64,000 bases of DNA from Phoenix dactylifera (GCF_009389715.1 NC_052407.1:1841001-1905000); one strand, 5' to 3'; numbered from the stretch's first letter, positions 48,101 to 56,854 are shown. Numbers and translations: made by a program. Notes: generated by a model from the letters alone, not told the origin.

Positions 48101-49500
48101 TGTAATAAGAAATAGTTTTTTTCCTACTAAAATCCTTCATGAAGACAAAATGAGAATTTACAAAGCTGTAACATGCTTGTACCTTTTTCTCCTGAATATG
48201 CAAAACTATCATCTTAGTGAAACTATCTCTAAAGTATAATCTGGTCTTCTCAAGCTTATTACAATGCCCATTGCAGAACTATCATCTTAAGTACTCCTTG
48301 CTTGCACAAATCAACAGAACAAAACGCTATGAACTAATAAACTCAGAGTGCTTCAGTTAAATATTTAATCACAAATTCAGAGTCTAAAAACAACTAGACA
48401 AGATGAAAATTCTGGAGAGAGACAGAAAGAGAAACAGGGGTTCACCAAATTTCCAAAAAAGAATTCAATGTTCGATAAATTGAATATTAAACAAGAATAT
48501 GTAAAAGAGATTAGACATCATAAACTATGGGTTGTCATCTCAAATTTAAAAGAAAATCACATAGAAATCGATATAAATCTACATCAACTCCCTTACATAC
48601 CATCTGATTCCCAGACTCCTGACCCACGCAGTGGCCATTCTTTCTTTGCTCAATCCATAAATACATCATTTGCTTATCAAATCCAATATAAATAATCCGC
48701 CTCACTCAACGATGCACCCCATGCAGCTTATCATATGGTGTTTAACTAAATGCAGCTTATCATATGGTGTTTTTGGTTAAATTTAATAATCTGCAAGACA
48801 CCTCTTCACCTCTTATCATACCCAAACTGTGATGCTCAAGTTGATCCACTGGGAGGATGTGACATCACTTAGGTTGCGAAACAGAAGGATTAGGCGAACT
48901 ACAATAAGAATCATTGTTAATTCTTCCAGGTTCACAAAAATCATAAACCATTGACTAGTCAGTGAACGGTTCAAACAATCCAAGATAATTGGTTAGCTAT
49001 TCATCCAATAAAAAAAATTGCAAAAGAATTCAAGAACTTACAATATTTTCAAGAACAGTATGATTAAAAATCACGAGTTCAAGACAGATAAAATCTACTT
49101 ATTCTATAATTAATTTCTTTAAATTCCTCAGCTTCAGACACCAATCAAGAAGAATAAGCAACAAGTACTTCACCTCATGACCAAAGAAAGATTGGAAAAG
49201 ATAGCAGAGACTATAGAAAAAGAGGGGGAAACGAAAGATTATTGACTAGTCAGCGAACGGTTCAAACATTCCAAGATAATTGCTTTCCTGTTCAGCCAAT
49301 AAAAAGAAATTGCAATCCTACCAAAAAAAAAAAAAAAAAATTGCAAAAAATTCAAGAACTTCCAATATTTTCAAGAACGGTATGATTAGAAATCACGAGT
49401 TCAAGACAGATAAAATATATTTATTCTATGATTAATTTCTCTAAATTCCTCAGCTTCACGCAACAATCAAGAAGAATAGGCAACAAGTGCTGCACCTCAT
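27115..49500 (-). CDS. OBGM: Obg-family GTPase, mitochondrial (OBGM)
   Basis: Obg GTPases assist assembly of the large ribosomal subunit; this form is expected in mitochondria. Exons in transcript order: 49496-49500 (tentative), 46709-47184, 45511-45602, 42815-42898, 39534-39611, 34644-34844, 34448-34555, 30277-30351, 29890-30092, 27115-27274. All phases fit, giving 493 aa. Residues 2-30 are basic and Ser-rich ([11 protein letters not shown]...), like a mitochondrial presequence. The Obg fold follows ([48 protein letters not shown]). The G domain has the P-loop GLPNAGKST (246-254), DYPFTTL (268-274), DLPGL (300-304) and NKID (367-370). The C-terminus is Lys/Gln-rich. The exon at 46709-47184 has no internal ATG before the Obg domain, so the start must lie upstream. 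The 5-nt exon ATGAG^GT at 49496-49500, or its duplicate at 49174-49178, satisfies phase. The very large gene size comes from transposons in the introns. Confidence 0.9.
27379..27560 (+). mobile_element. GTACCG-family hAT-like MITE, copy 4
   Basis: Starts CAAGATTTGTCGTCCCGTAC and ends GACGGCGTACCTTG, flanked by perfect 8-bp direct repeats CTTTAAAC (27371-27378 and 27561-27568). It lies in the last OBGM intron. Confidence 0.88.
27561..29889. other. OBGM last intron remainder, nothing recognised
   Basis: AT-rich intronic sequence. Open frames of up to 78 codons on both strands show no motif. No further repeat ends are seen. Confidence 0.4.
31040..31461 (+). mobile_element. GTACCG-family element, long form A
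   Basis: The right end GTTCCGCCGACCTTG is typical of the family; the left end is unclear. The interior begins with CGGTATGCTCTCGTATCG, TCGTACCGACACAG. It then has a purine-only half (AGAGAGAAGGGGGAGAG type, 31140-31200) facing a pyrimidine-only half (31265-31355), so it can fold back on itself. The right part (GGAACCATCCCGGTAAGTCGCC) matches the element at 43939. It lies in an OBGM intron. Confidence 0.7.
32328..32468 (-). mobile_element. Au-type SINE
   Basis: On the minus strand the sequence reads GCAATGGTAAGGTTGCTCC (A-box region), then CACAGGTTCGAAATAC (B box), and ends CAGTGGTAGGAGCCTTGTGC. These are hallmarks of the tRNA-derived Au SINE family known from many plants. It lies in an OBGM intron. 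Confidence 0.75.
32469..32576 (-). mobile_element. Second, partial Au-type SINE
   Basis: Directly adjoining the first copy on the minus strand are CAACCTCTTTG...AGGTAAGGCTGC and CACAATGGTGGGAGCCTCGTGC, which are other parts of the same SINE type in rearranged order. This looks like a SINE inserted into, or recombined with, an older one. Confidence 0.6.
32577..34447. other. OBGM intron sequence, no feature recognised
   Basis: AT-rich intron DNA. A G-run of 14 interrupts it at about 34056-34069. The open frames around 33990-34220 are low-complexity shadows. Confidence 0.4.
34845..37042. other. OBGM intron sequence, no feature recognised
   Basis: Part of the 4.7-kb intron upstream (in transcript sense) of the P-loop exon. 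Minus-strand frames at 35835-36240 have hydrophobic stretches but no recognisable domain. Poly-A tracts occur near 36530-36550. Confidence 0.4.
37043..38697 (+). mobile_element. Non-autonomous CACTA transposon carrying a gene fragment (Pack-CACTA)
   Basis: Left end CACTACAGGGAAAAG; the right end, read inward, is CGCTACAAAAAAACTTA. The 3-bp target duplication GCA is perfect on both sides (37040-37042 and 38698-38700). Subterminal zones hold many short repeats of the AGAAAGCGTCGTCGGAG and CTTATAAGCGTCGG types, typical of CACTA elements. No transposase is present; the interior carries PFP-beta exons with introns. It lies in an OBGM intron. Confidence 0.9.
37673..38395 (+). pseudogene. Captured 5' fragment of PPi-dependent phosphofructokinase beta subunit (PFP-beta)
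   Basis: PFP interconverts fructose-6-phosphate and fructose-1,6-bisphosphate using pyrophosphate in the cytosol. Three exon pieces remain with introns: about 37673-37850 ([34 protein letters not shown]), 37952-38112 ([16 protein letters not shown], then after a frameshift [19 protein letters not shown]) and 38286-38395 ([19 protein letters not shown]). The exon 1 donor has lost a G (CCCG then TTATCC), exon 2 is frameshifted and GGQAPGG-type glycines are altered. The fragment ends in a stop within the CACTA element. It cannot make an active enzyme. The family match is from memory of conserved motifs. Confidence 0.85.
39708..40074. repeat. Tandem duplication of about 150 bp in an OBGM intron
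   Basis: 39708-39866 and 39925-40074 share long stretches: AAATAAATTATG, GGAAATCCAACTGATTCAAA, ATTCTCCTTGTGTTAAG, TTTCATCCTTTCAGTTTG and TGTACCATTAA. They differ by scattered substitutions and small indels. Confidence 0.9.
40773..40958 (+). mobile_element. GTACCG-family hAT-like MITE, best-preserved copy
   Basis: Ends are near-perfect inverted repeats: CAAGGTTCGCCGTACCGG at the left, and the right end read inward is CAAGGTTCGCTGTACCGG. The perfect 8-bp target duplication is ATTAGGCC (40765-40772 and 40959-40966). The interior is almost entirely GGTACCG/CGGTACGG words. It was inserted at the left tip of the next element. Confidence 0.92.
41200..41520 (+). repeat. Imperfect internal tandem repeats in element A
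   Basis: Units built on CCTCCCTCGACGACCTCCTCC, sometimes preceded by CTCCCCGACCTGGATCTCAG, recur about eight times. They read as repeated SLDDLLH and DLDLS peptides, which suggests local amplification of one short stretch of the captured gene. Confidence 0.8.
41550..41744 (+). pseudogene. Captured, frameshifted fragment resembling F-box protein MAX2/D3
   Basis: MAX2 (D3 in rice) is the F-box/LRR receptor partner in strigolactone and karrikin signalling. Three pieces match it in order but in alternating frames: SLARLDLL (41550-41573), [20 protein letters not shown] with PCVFNPR (41578-41658), and [20 protein letters not shown] with LSLHLVD (41664-41744). In my memory of the family these are consecutive, so two indels broke the frame. 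It is non-functional as protein. The match is from motif recall and is worth a database check. Confidence 0.75.
43939..44297 (+). mobile_element. GTACCG-family element, long form B
   Basis: Flanked by GTTTGGCT and GTTCGGCT (7 of 8). It holds GGTACCAGGCACCGTACC near the left end and GGTTCCGCAGACCTTG at the right. A purine-rich half (44045-44095) faces a CT-rich half (44125-44205), as in the element at 31040. It lies in an OBGM intron. Confidence 0.8.
45118..45205 (+). mobile_element. tRNA-like / SINE head sequence
   Basis: TTAGCTCAGTTGGT matches a tRNA A box, and GCATTCAATCC about 40 bp later is a degenerate B box (normally GGTTCGAATCC). An A-rich stretch follows. It does not fold into a clean tRNA by eye, so a degraded tRNA or SINE head is more likely than a live tRNA gene. 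Confidence 0.45.
45216..45243 (+). repeat. 28-nt G homopolymer
   Basis: An uninterrupted run of 28 G on the plus strand (C on the OBGM sense strand), directly after the A-rich tail of the tRNA-like sequence. Confidence 0.9.
47255..47412. repeat. Short tandem duplication (about 75 bp) in the first large OBGM intron
   Basis: The block around AAAGAAATGTAAAAAGCAAG is present twice (47279 and 47371) with matching flanks (CTCGAGCACC / ATCGAGAAAC before it, ATCAGAAxCCA after it). Confidence 0.8.
47413..48950. other. First large OBGM intron, mostly featureless
   Basis: No coding or repeat-end signal apart from a 22-bp direct repeat (TGCAGCTTATCATATGGTG...) at 48722 and 48751. A plus-strand frame at 48468-48695 has no recognisable domain. 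Confidence 0.4.
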
Positions 49501-49562
49501 GACCAAAGAAAGATTGGAAAAGATAGCAGAGACGGCGAGAAAAAGAGGGCGAAACGAGAGAA
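48951..49562 (-). repeat. Tandem duplication covering the presumed OBGM first exon
   Basis: 48951-49241 and 49242-49562 are clearly the same sequence (TTGACTAGTCAG, GAACGGTTCAAACA, CAAGAACTT, TATTTTCAAGAAC, AATCACGAGTTCAAGACAG, CACCTCATGACCAAAG...). The second copy has an extra poly-A insert at 49323-49340. Each copy contains ATGAG followed by a GT donor on the minus strand. Confidence 0.93.
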
Positions 49563-50064
49563 AGCCAGCAGAAAACCGCTAAAAAGAGGGGTAAAATTAA
49601 TGAGCGAGAAGGAAAGAGGGAGCCATGTCGGAAGCGAACAACCTGTTTGTGGAAAAGACGAGGGATTTGGGAAACGGACAGTGCGTCGAAGAGTCTTCAC
49701 GAAGCCACTGGGAACTGAGAGGAAGAGAAGGGTGGAGAAGAAGAGCCATCCAGACAGAGCCGCCTTCGCGTGCTCTCTTGCTCTAACGAAGAGAGAGCAG
49801 CGTCTCACGGATGAGATGATTTCTTGGAGGGGGACACCGGAGCCCAAAAAAAATATCATCGGGCTTAAATAGGCACGGATTGGACCGTTCGCAACGGACC
49901 GTCATTAGGCGGCGAAGAGATCTTAAGCCTCAAGAAAAAGACCTTCAGTACTAAACCAAGTCTAGCGTGACTCTTAACCGATGTCCTGGAGGCTTAAGAT
50001 TCGGATTAGACCGTTATCAAGGAAAGGGGGGATGGTACTTAATATTTATAGTTATCGAGTCGTA
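49563..50064 (-). promoter_or_regulatory. Probable OBGM promoter and 5' UTR region
   Basis: Gene-poor stretch upstream of the OBGM leader. It is CT-rich on the minus strand near 49570-49620. GACCGTTCGCAACGG and similar palindromic words appear at 49883-49900. No clear TATA is assigned. Confidence 0.35.
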
Positions 50065-50258
50065 GTTGTATCCTTCGGGCAAATGAAGGATTTAACTTCC
50101 TTCGCGCGAATCCACCGTTGGATCATCCACTGCTCGCTTTGAGAGCTGTGCAGGCGGATGCATGAGGCGTTTGTATCGCATTCGGATCTGTGCGGTGGGT
50201 AATCCAACGGTGGAAGGAGCGAAGGAAGGTAATCCTTTTTTTGCGCGAAGGATACAAC
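50065..50258. mobile_element. Fold-back MITE with long inverted arms
   Basis: The left arm 50065-50123 (GTTGTATCCTTCG...CCACCGTTGGAT) is the inverted copy of the right arm 50202-50258 (ATCCAACGGTGG...GAAGGATACAAC), with a loop of about 78 bp. Arm similarity is high over more than 50 bp. No certain target duplication is seen. It lies between OBGM and the protease fragment. Confidence 0.8.
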
Positions 50259-50369
50259 CGTGGTCCATTACGTATCGGGGGTCCACCAAGTACGCGCCCG
50301 AGCTGGAGGTAGACCCAATTCAACCACGCTCTACCGTCTCCTGCTCGGTCTCGCTCCTCTCTCTCTCTC

Positions 50370-50717
50370 TCTTCTCCTCCCACTCCGACCTCGATCTTCG
50401 AGTCCCCGTGCAAGGATCACGGCAAGAGCGACGCCTCCGTGAAGGAGAAGCTCGCCCGCTTCCGATCCTTCGAGGACGACAGCTCCTTCGTCGACGAGCA
50501 CAACGCGGCTGCCAATTCCTCCTCCACCCTCGCTCTCAATGCAGTCGCCGGTCTCATCCACCATGAGTTCCAGCTCACTTGCTTGGGGCTCAGCGCCCGG
50601 CTCGCCACGCCCTGGGATAACCGGAAGGCGTTTCGGGGAGTTCTTGGCGATGTTCCGGACTCGATTGATTGGTGGAAGGAGGGGCTGTGACCCATGTTAA
50701 GGATCAGGGCAGCTGCG
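50370..50717 (+). pseudogene. 5' fragment of a papain-type (XBCP3-like) cysteine protease
   Basis: Reads SIFESPCKDHGKSDASVKEK, then LARFRSFEDDSSFVDEHN (the ERFNIN-type inhibitor prodomain), LALNAVAGLIHHEF, GDVPDSIDWWKEG, and after a one-base deletion near 50684 AVTHVKDQGSCG. It ends at TGCG^GTATGA, a plausible donor just before the catalytic Cys exon, which is not found downstream. A CT-rich signal-peptide-like stretch before it is in another frame. Frame breaks, the Trp-to-Pro change in FESW and the missing catalytic domain mark it as dead. It looks like exon 1 of a DNA-level duplicate. Confidence 0.85.
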
Positions 50718-51369
50718 GTATGATCGCCTAATTTTTTCTTTATCCATTTCGTTTAAAACGTTGCTTTTCTGTTTTCTTCCCATGAAAAAGCTTCGTTTTT
50801 TTCTCTCAATTCTTGTTGGTTTGATCTTATATTGCGAAGTTGCGAACCATTAGAAAGAAGAAGCGATTAAAGTTAAGATCATTCTGAAAGAATTTTTTGT
50901 GCTTCCTTTAGGTTCTAGCAATTATTCATTTTAGTGGAGACTCTAGGTATCATCATTTGTCCATTGTTTTAAGATAGCGAAAGGAGAACCTATTTATGAT
51001 TAAGGCCATCCCGGTCCAGCATTACAATCATCTCCATCATGGACATAATGGGCTTAATATTTCAATAATTGCAAACTTTTTTACTTTATAGGTATTCTTA
51101 TAGTGATTAACTGTAAGCTTCATAATTTTCTGAATATTTATAATTCTTTTTCATTGTCAGCATAGTTTGCAGGACATAAGAGTTTCCATAGCTATACTCA
51201 AGTTGAGAGTGCCGCTCTTGGTTGCCAGATTCAACAATGATTTGGATTTCTCACAGCAACTTGTTAGATCTATTGGAGCCCTATCCAGTTAATATATGTC
51301 AATCTCCATTGCTAGATTTGTCACACTATAACATTTTTCAATAGCAAAACATTGCTAGATTTCTTTCTT
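50718..51369. other. Non-coding sequence after the protease fragment
   Basis: T-rich, as would fit the former intron 1 of the protease gene. No papain-domain exon (CWSFS or SEQELVDC motifs) is seen in either strand. Confidence 0.4.
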
Positions 51370-51640
51370 TTTGTGTGTGTACAACGGCAGTTCACACTCA
51401 CCGTATGTGGGTGCAGCTAACAAAATCAGAAAAAAGAAAATAACATAAAGGGTAAGGTACCAACACGTGGTCACCCCAAGTAAAATCTCCAGAATGGTGG
51501 GTCGCGAATGAGGCCACCCAATCAGCCACATTGTTTGTCTTTCTGAAGATATGTGTGGCCCACGAGAGACCATCGTCATCCAAGAGTCTGCGGATTTCTT
51601 ACTATAGGACTTCAAGTACTGTGAGATGAGCCACTAGATA
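51370..51640 (-). mobile_element. LINE (non-LTR retrotransposon) 3' remnant, RNase H-like domain
   Basis: The minus strand reads EIRRLLDDDGLSWATHIFRK, TNNVADWVASFATHHSGDFT, then FSDFVSCTHIR before a stop. The pattern H-(I/V)-(F/Y)-R-(K/E)-x-N-x-VADW is typical of the C-terminal RNase H-like domain of plant LINE ORF2. Only this end remains. Confidence 0.72.
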
Positions 51641-52857
51641 TTATCTTTTGAGGTTTTCATAATGAAGCAATAATCTTGGATGTACTGCAGAAATAGAGCC
51701 AAACAAAATAACAGCTATTCTGAAACCTTGTGGTCAAGGGAGTATATATTATAGCAATCGCGCTTGGAGCATAAATGAAATTTACTACTATGTAAGACCG
51801 GCAATATCAAGTGGTCTCGAATGGCCCTGTTGTTCAAACCACTGTGCTTTCTTACGCTGTAGCTTGTCCTTTCGCTTGTGGGATCTATGTAAGAACACAA
51901 TGTGAATATTAATGGAAGTCTCATGTCATACTCTTGATCGTGTCCAAGCAATTCCATTGTGGAGGTAATAAGAATTAAATTCATCTTGCTTTCTGGTTAG
52001 CTATGTAGAACTTTTATCTCGATATGTTGTTGGCTTCACCTACATTCTTTACAAAGAATTAACCAAGCTAGAAATACAAATAGTTGTAGATACCCTCACA
52101 ATTCTGCAAAACGTTATGAATTAGTGAGGGTCTAATGTGTAGAATCAATATGCTTTAGTTTACCTTCACGATTTTTTCAATTTTGTGATAGGTCAATGTA
52201 AGAACTAATCATAACACACTATTTGGCAAGGTTTATCATATTTCTTGATTGCTTTAGGAATTTAAACCTAATAGCTTCTTACTCATGTATCTTATAATAT
52301 TGACTTAGGGCGATTTCAACTCCATGTTTCATTATGCTAGATATATCGATATATACTATAAGGTTCTTAGGTACACTAACTCTTGTATAGACATTGAAAC
52401 CAAAATACCACGTACCAATTAAATTGAGAAAGAATACATCAAAAAACAATTTTAGAAAGAAAAAGACTGGTCTAAAAACCACGGACAGCATGGCTAGATA
52501 ATGTCACTATGTTGTTGTTTATGAGCATCAAACAACCAACCTCAATAATTGCATATCTTCATTTAGGGTCCAAATAAAATCCAATCTAGTGACTAATTTC
52601 TCTCTTAACGGCAGCCTTCTGTATAGGGATCACAAGAGGGAAGCTAGGATCTCTCTAATCCAGAAATAAGAAAAATCATTGGCACAAAAGGAGTGCTTCA
52701 ACCAATTGCACAAAAAAAAAACTCTCATATGATTCTCTTGGTTCCAATTCCTCTCTCTTAAAATTTTCGAGAGACAAAAGGAGTGCTTCAACTAATTGCA
52801 CATATGCATTTATCAATTTTTGTTAATAAAAAAAAATTGTGTGAAGCACATCACAAC
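51641..52857. other. Unassigned sequence between the LINE remnant and element B
   Basis: No recognisable domain; the minus-strand frames at 51715-51984 and 52279-52491 are unfamiliar. A roughly 30-bp direct repeat (ACAAAAGGAGTGCTTCAAC, ATTGCACA) occurs at 52682 and 52775. Confidence 0.4.
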
Positions 52858-53798
52858 TAGGGTAGTTAACGAGCTCGTTCCATAAATTTTTGGGCTCGGT
52901 ACTGAGCCGTGTATTGAGCTCGGGCTCGGGCTCGTAAGGCTCGTTTGCCCGAGCCTGAGCCCACCCCATCCCCATCCCCATCGTTCGTCGGAGGAGAAAA
53001 GAACGAAAGAAAGAAAGAAAAGAAGAAGAAGAGAAGAAAGAAGGGGGGCGACCGTGAGCACCGCCGGCACGGGCGTCGGCCGCAAGCACAGCCGCGGGCT
53101 TGGCCGCAGGAGAGGGAGTGAAAGCTGGGGGGGAGGGGGGTAGGGGGAGCCTCGGCGCAGGAACGGCCGGATGGGGCGCGGGGGTTGGGGCGGCGGCATC
53201 GGGGGCGGAGAAAGGAGAGGAGGAGGCGGCGGAGCTTTCCGGAGAGCTGGGATCGGGTGTACGTCGTCGTCGTCGTCCTCATCGTTGTAGCCGTCATCGG
53301 AGGGGAGGAAGGCATCATCTTCGAGCTTGGGAGCAAGCCGTCGAGGAGAACAAAAAAGAAACCGAGAAGAAAGAAGGGGTTGGAAAAGTTCTGAAGAAAC
53401 CGAGAAAAAAAGGGGAAGAAATTAAGAAAAGAAAAATGGGTTAACGGGTTGAGTCTGAACCCGAACCAATCTAATTCGATTTAAAGAAATTAAATGAATT
53501 TGGGTTAGCTCGGATTTGGTCTGATCTAAATCCAACTGTGTTCAGTCAGATTGGGATTTAAATTGATTAAGCCAAATAAAATTTAATTGGGTTGAGTCCA
53601 AATTTAATTGGGACTCAATTAAATTGTTAATTGGACTGAGCCTTCATTTGGGCTTGTGAGCTGCTCGGGCTCGGATTTAAACGGGCCTCATTTTGGGTTT
53701 GGGCTCAGGCTCATTTGACTAACAAGCCGAGTTCGAGCCGGGTTTTTACCGAGCCGGGCTCGAGTCAAGCCTGAGTAACTCGGCCGTTGACAGCCTTG
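52858..53798 (-). mobile_element. GAGCTCG-family hAT-like element B
   Basis: Opposite orientation to element A. The end arms match A's arms over about 130 bp each (CAATACA...CTCAGTACCGAGC at one end; CGAGTT...CTCGAGC...GGTAAAA...CTCGGC at the other). The terminal repeats TAGGGTAGTTAACG and CAAGGCTGTCAACG are imperfect. The 8-bp target duplication is ATCACAAC/ATCACAGC (7 of 8). The interior differs from A: it is GC-rich with GAAAGAAAG tracts, and I could not identify its cargo. Confidence 0.85.
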
Positions 53799-54079
53799 AT
53801 CACAGCCACCCATCCATTCCTTTCGGCAGCATTGCATGGGTCCATTACTTAAATTTAATAAAAAAAGAAGAAAGATCGAGTTTGAGTCTTTTGCAATTTG
53901 TGGGTGATCTGTGGGTGAACATTTCACCCACCATCCATAGATTATAAAACGGGATCGAATGGGTGATTGAACATTTCAGTCCTACGTACTAAGTTGTCGA
54001 CTGTTCTTTGGTATAAGAACACGGTAACGTCTGCAGTTCAACCATAAATCGCGGCGGATTCGGACTCAAATTGGCCTGA

Positions 54080-54310
54080 GGCCCTGTTTGGGGGAGCTTT
54101 TGGAGGGCCAGAAAGCACTTTCTGGCCATCCAAAAATACTTTTAGATGAAAAACTGTGTTTGGTAAATTTTTCAAAAAGCTGTTTCAGCTTTTGCGGGAA
54201 GCTGAAAACAGCTTTTGAGAGGAAGCTCCAATTTGGAGCTTTTGGGAGGAAGCTGTTTCAGCTTTATCGGAAAGCTGTATTTTTGACAAAAATGCCTATA
54301 TTAAAATAGC
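54080..54310 (+). mobile_element. Left part of a GGCCCTGTTTGG-type MITE
   Basis: Begins GGCCCTGTTTGGGGGAGC, a common start of plant MITEs. A near-perfect palindrome at 54101-54132 (TGGAGGGCCAGAAAG then CTTTCTGGCCATCCA) and repeated AGCTTTT/AAGCTG words follow. The matching right end is not visible, so the element is incomplete or diverged. Confidence 0.55.
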
Positions 54311-56152
54311 ATAATTACATAGTTTGTCCCTTTATAAACCTAAAAATCTGCTAGAGCCAAGAACCCTAGTCGTCAGACTCCCTTCTGTAAGAAAAGGTTT
54401 TTTTCTTTTCAATTTTTGTATGCATCTCCTGAGCCACATTTTAGAAGAAAAATTTTTTAATCCTTTTCTATACCTTCCAAAATCAATCTATTATTTTTAA
54501 TCCTTTTGTTGTACGTATATTAAAAGCTAATTTTAACCGGAGGGTCTTATATAGATCTAAAAACATTCTAGATTGGGTTTTATGCTTGCGTATCCTCAGA
54601 AATATTAAAATTTATATAAATATTTTGTTTAAAATTGATATTTACACACACACACATATATATATATATACATACTTATAAAATATTTGTTTTGCGTGTA
54701 TATTCTTTATTTTTTTTCTTGCATATGTGTCTACACCATCTAACACATATGTGCCTGCACAAAAAATGACTGAAATATTCTCAATAGATAGATATGCATA
54801 AAGAAACATATATAAAGGTATATATATAAATAATACTTTGCGAAGATACTCACGCAATTTCTCATATTTAGAAAGATTTGCATGCAAAAATTGTAATTTT
54901 ATTTTTTCTATTTCAACCTATTTTAACACTTGGATTTGTCGTCCACTCCTCAATATTGTTTCATAAAATATTGCTTAATAAAAATAATTCGACAATTGGA
55001 TAACAAAAATATTTATAGAAGTTCTTCCACTAATTATGGAATTATTCTGCTTTATTCTTCTTTATTTATAACAACAACTATATGTTATTTCATCGACACT
55101 AAGCTTATAATATTTATTGTTATAGATGCATATATGAGGGCATGTATTAGAATATAACAAAATATTAGAACCTCTTAAAGGCACACAATAGAATGCGATA
55201 ATCAAGCTTCCTTTCTACTTTATGCTTATAGCCTTGTAGGTTGAAAAATAATATCAATCATCCCCGAGGAAAGTCACTAAAGGACTTCGAACCTTTCAAA
55301 TTTATTAACAACCTCTGTGACTATACGGTAAAAGGTCACCTCTACATTGTGTACCTTAAGCTACTTTTATTTGGAGCTTTAATTTTCTATAAGAAGAAAA
55401 GATTTAGTGTATAGGGTATATCTTGTCACAGTATTTTAAATCAGCCACTAGCTTACACAAAAAAAAATTTAAACTCTAAAAGATAAATATTTCAAATCTC
55501 ATACATTAAAAAATAAACTCTGCAAACCTCTCACAACACTTTTCTTTAAGCAATTTATAAAGCTAAAGGCAAGACTTACTATTTTTATGTAAAAATGATA
55601 TGATGAAGGGCTGTTTATGGTGGAGAAGGAAGTCAAGAAAATAATTTTAATTTTGGACGAAGAAATAAAAGAGAAAGTCGAGATAGATCGGAAAATTTCT
55701 TAATAAAGATAGAGAAATTAGTTTAATACAACTTGTTAACCTGATTTAGAAATAAAAATATGCTTTTATAATTTTAATTAATTTTTATTTTAAATAAATA
55801 TAATTTAGCTAATCTGTGTAGCTATATCAAAGGTATTCATATAAGAATAGTATTTTGTAAAGATATACATGTAAATATGAATTTAAAGGACATTCATGTA
55901 AATTCTAGTATTTTAAAAAATATTTATATAAAAATTTAAATATATAAAATTATATGAATATTTTTTAAAATTATGATTTGCATGTGTGTGTATATATATA
56001 TATAAATAATATTTATGTATATAAAATTAGTATTTATATAAAAATTTAAATATATAAAATTATATGTATATATTTATCCGTGAAGAGTATTTTTGCCCTT
56101 TTAATTTTAAACAGCTAGGTTCTGAACACGGCATGGATAGGCGCAAAATGAA
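54311..56152. other. AT-rich intergenic region
   Basis: No genes. It has a (CA)n(TA)n microsatellite at 54644-54672 and many AAATATTTATATAAA-type repeats around 55740-56070. Open frames here are AT-rich chance frames. Confidence 0.55.
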
Positions 56153-56417
56153 GAAATAATATTGAGATATATATATATATATATATATTAATTCGAAAAG
56201 AGTGTTTACATAAATTTTAATATTTAGAAGGTTCCCAAAAAAAAAAAAAACCCTACCATATGGAGCACCCAACCTGAAGCCGGGCGAGCCGAGAGAGCCC
56301 GTACGCCCTTCGCTCGTCGCCGGTTGTTCTGCCTCGCCCGCACGCGCCTGCGGAGCGATTCGGAGACCGGCCAAGCCGAGGCCTGGCCTCCTCGAGTTCT
56401 TCTTCGCAGTGGTGGCG
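56153..56417 (+). promoter_or_regulatory. Promoter/5' leader of the GID8-like gene
   Basis: A (TA) microsatellite at 56167-56189 could act as TATA sequence. GC rises sharply after 56260 into a leader rich in GCC/CGAG. Inferred from position. Confidence 0.4.
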
Positions 56418-56796
56418 ATGATGGACTTGGATCCCAGGCAATACGAGCACGTCGTAAGTTTTTTCTTCTCTCTTTTTCTCTCTTACCCCTTTCTTTTCCT
56501 TCTTATTCTCTTGGTTACAGTTTTTTTTTAATTTTTTTTTTGAGTCTCGAATTGGTCGGCTAGGTTTCTCTGTAGTTTTTGATGCATTGTTGTATTACAA
56601 CACTCGACGATCTCTGCGAAATCGTACGTCTTCATAGTTCTTATCTTATTTTGTTTTATTTCTTTTTTTTCCCTCTAGCTTTCATCTAATCGGATTTGGG
56701 TAGGCGTTGCGATTTAAAAGGACGATGGATTATAAGTTGTTATCAGAGGGAAGGGTTTTATGGGGCTTAATTTGGTATTGAAAATGATCTTTAAGT

Positions 56797-56854
<58 letters not shown>

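Noticed and set aside
49497-49859. 120-codon minus-strand frame upstream of OBGM as its N-terminus
   Set aside because: It ends in a stop without a donor in phase with the Obg exon; it more likely represents 5' UTR.
50162-50566. 134-codon plus-strand frame over the protease fragment
   Set aside because: It is out of frame with the recognisable prodomain and crosses the fold-back arm, so it is a shadow.
52866-53336. 156-codon minus-strand Arg/Pro-rich frame in element B
   Set aside because: No domain is recognised and the GC-rich composition explains the open frame; reported only as unknown cargo.
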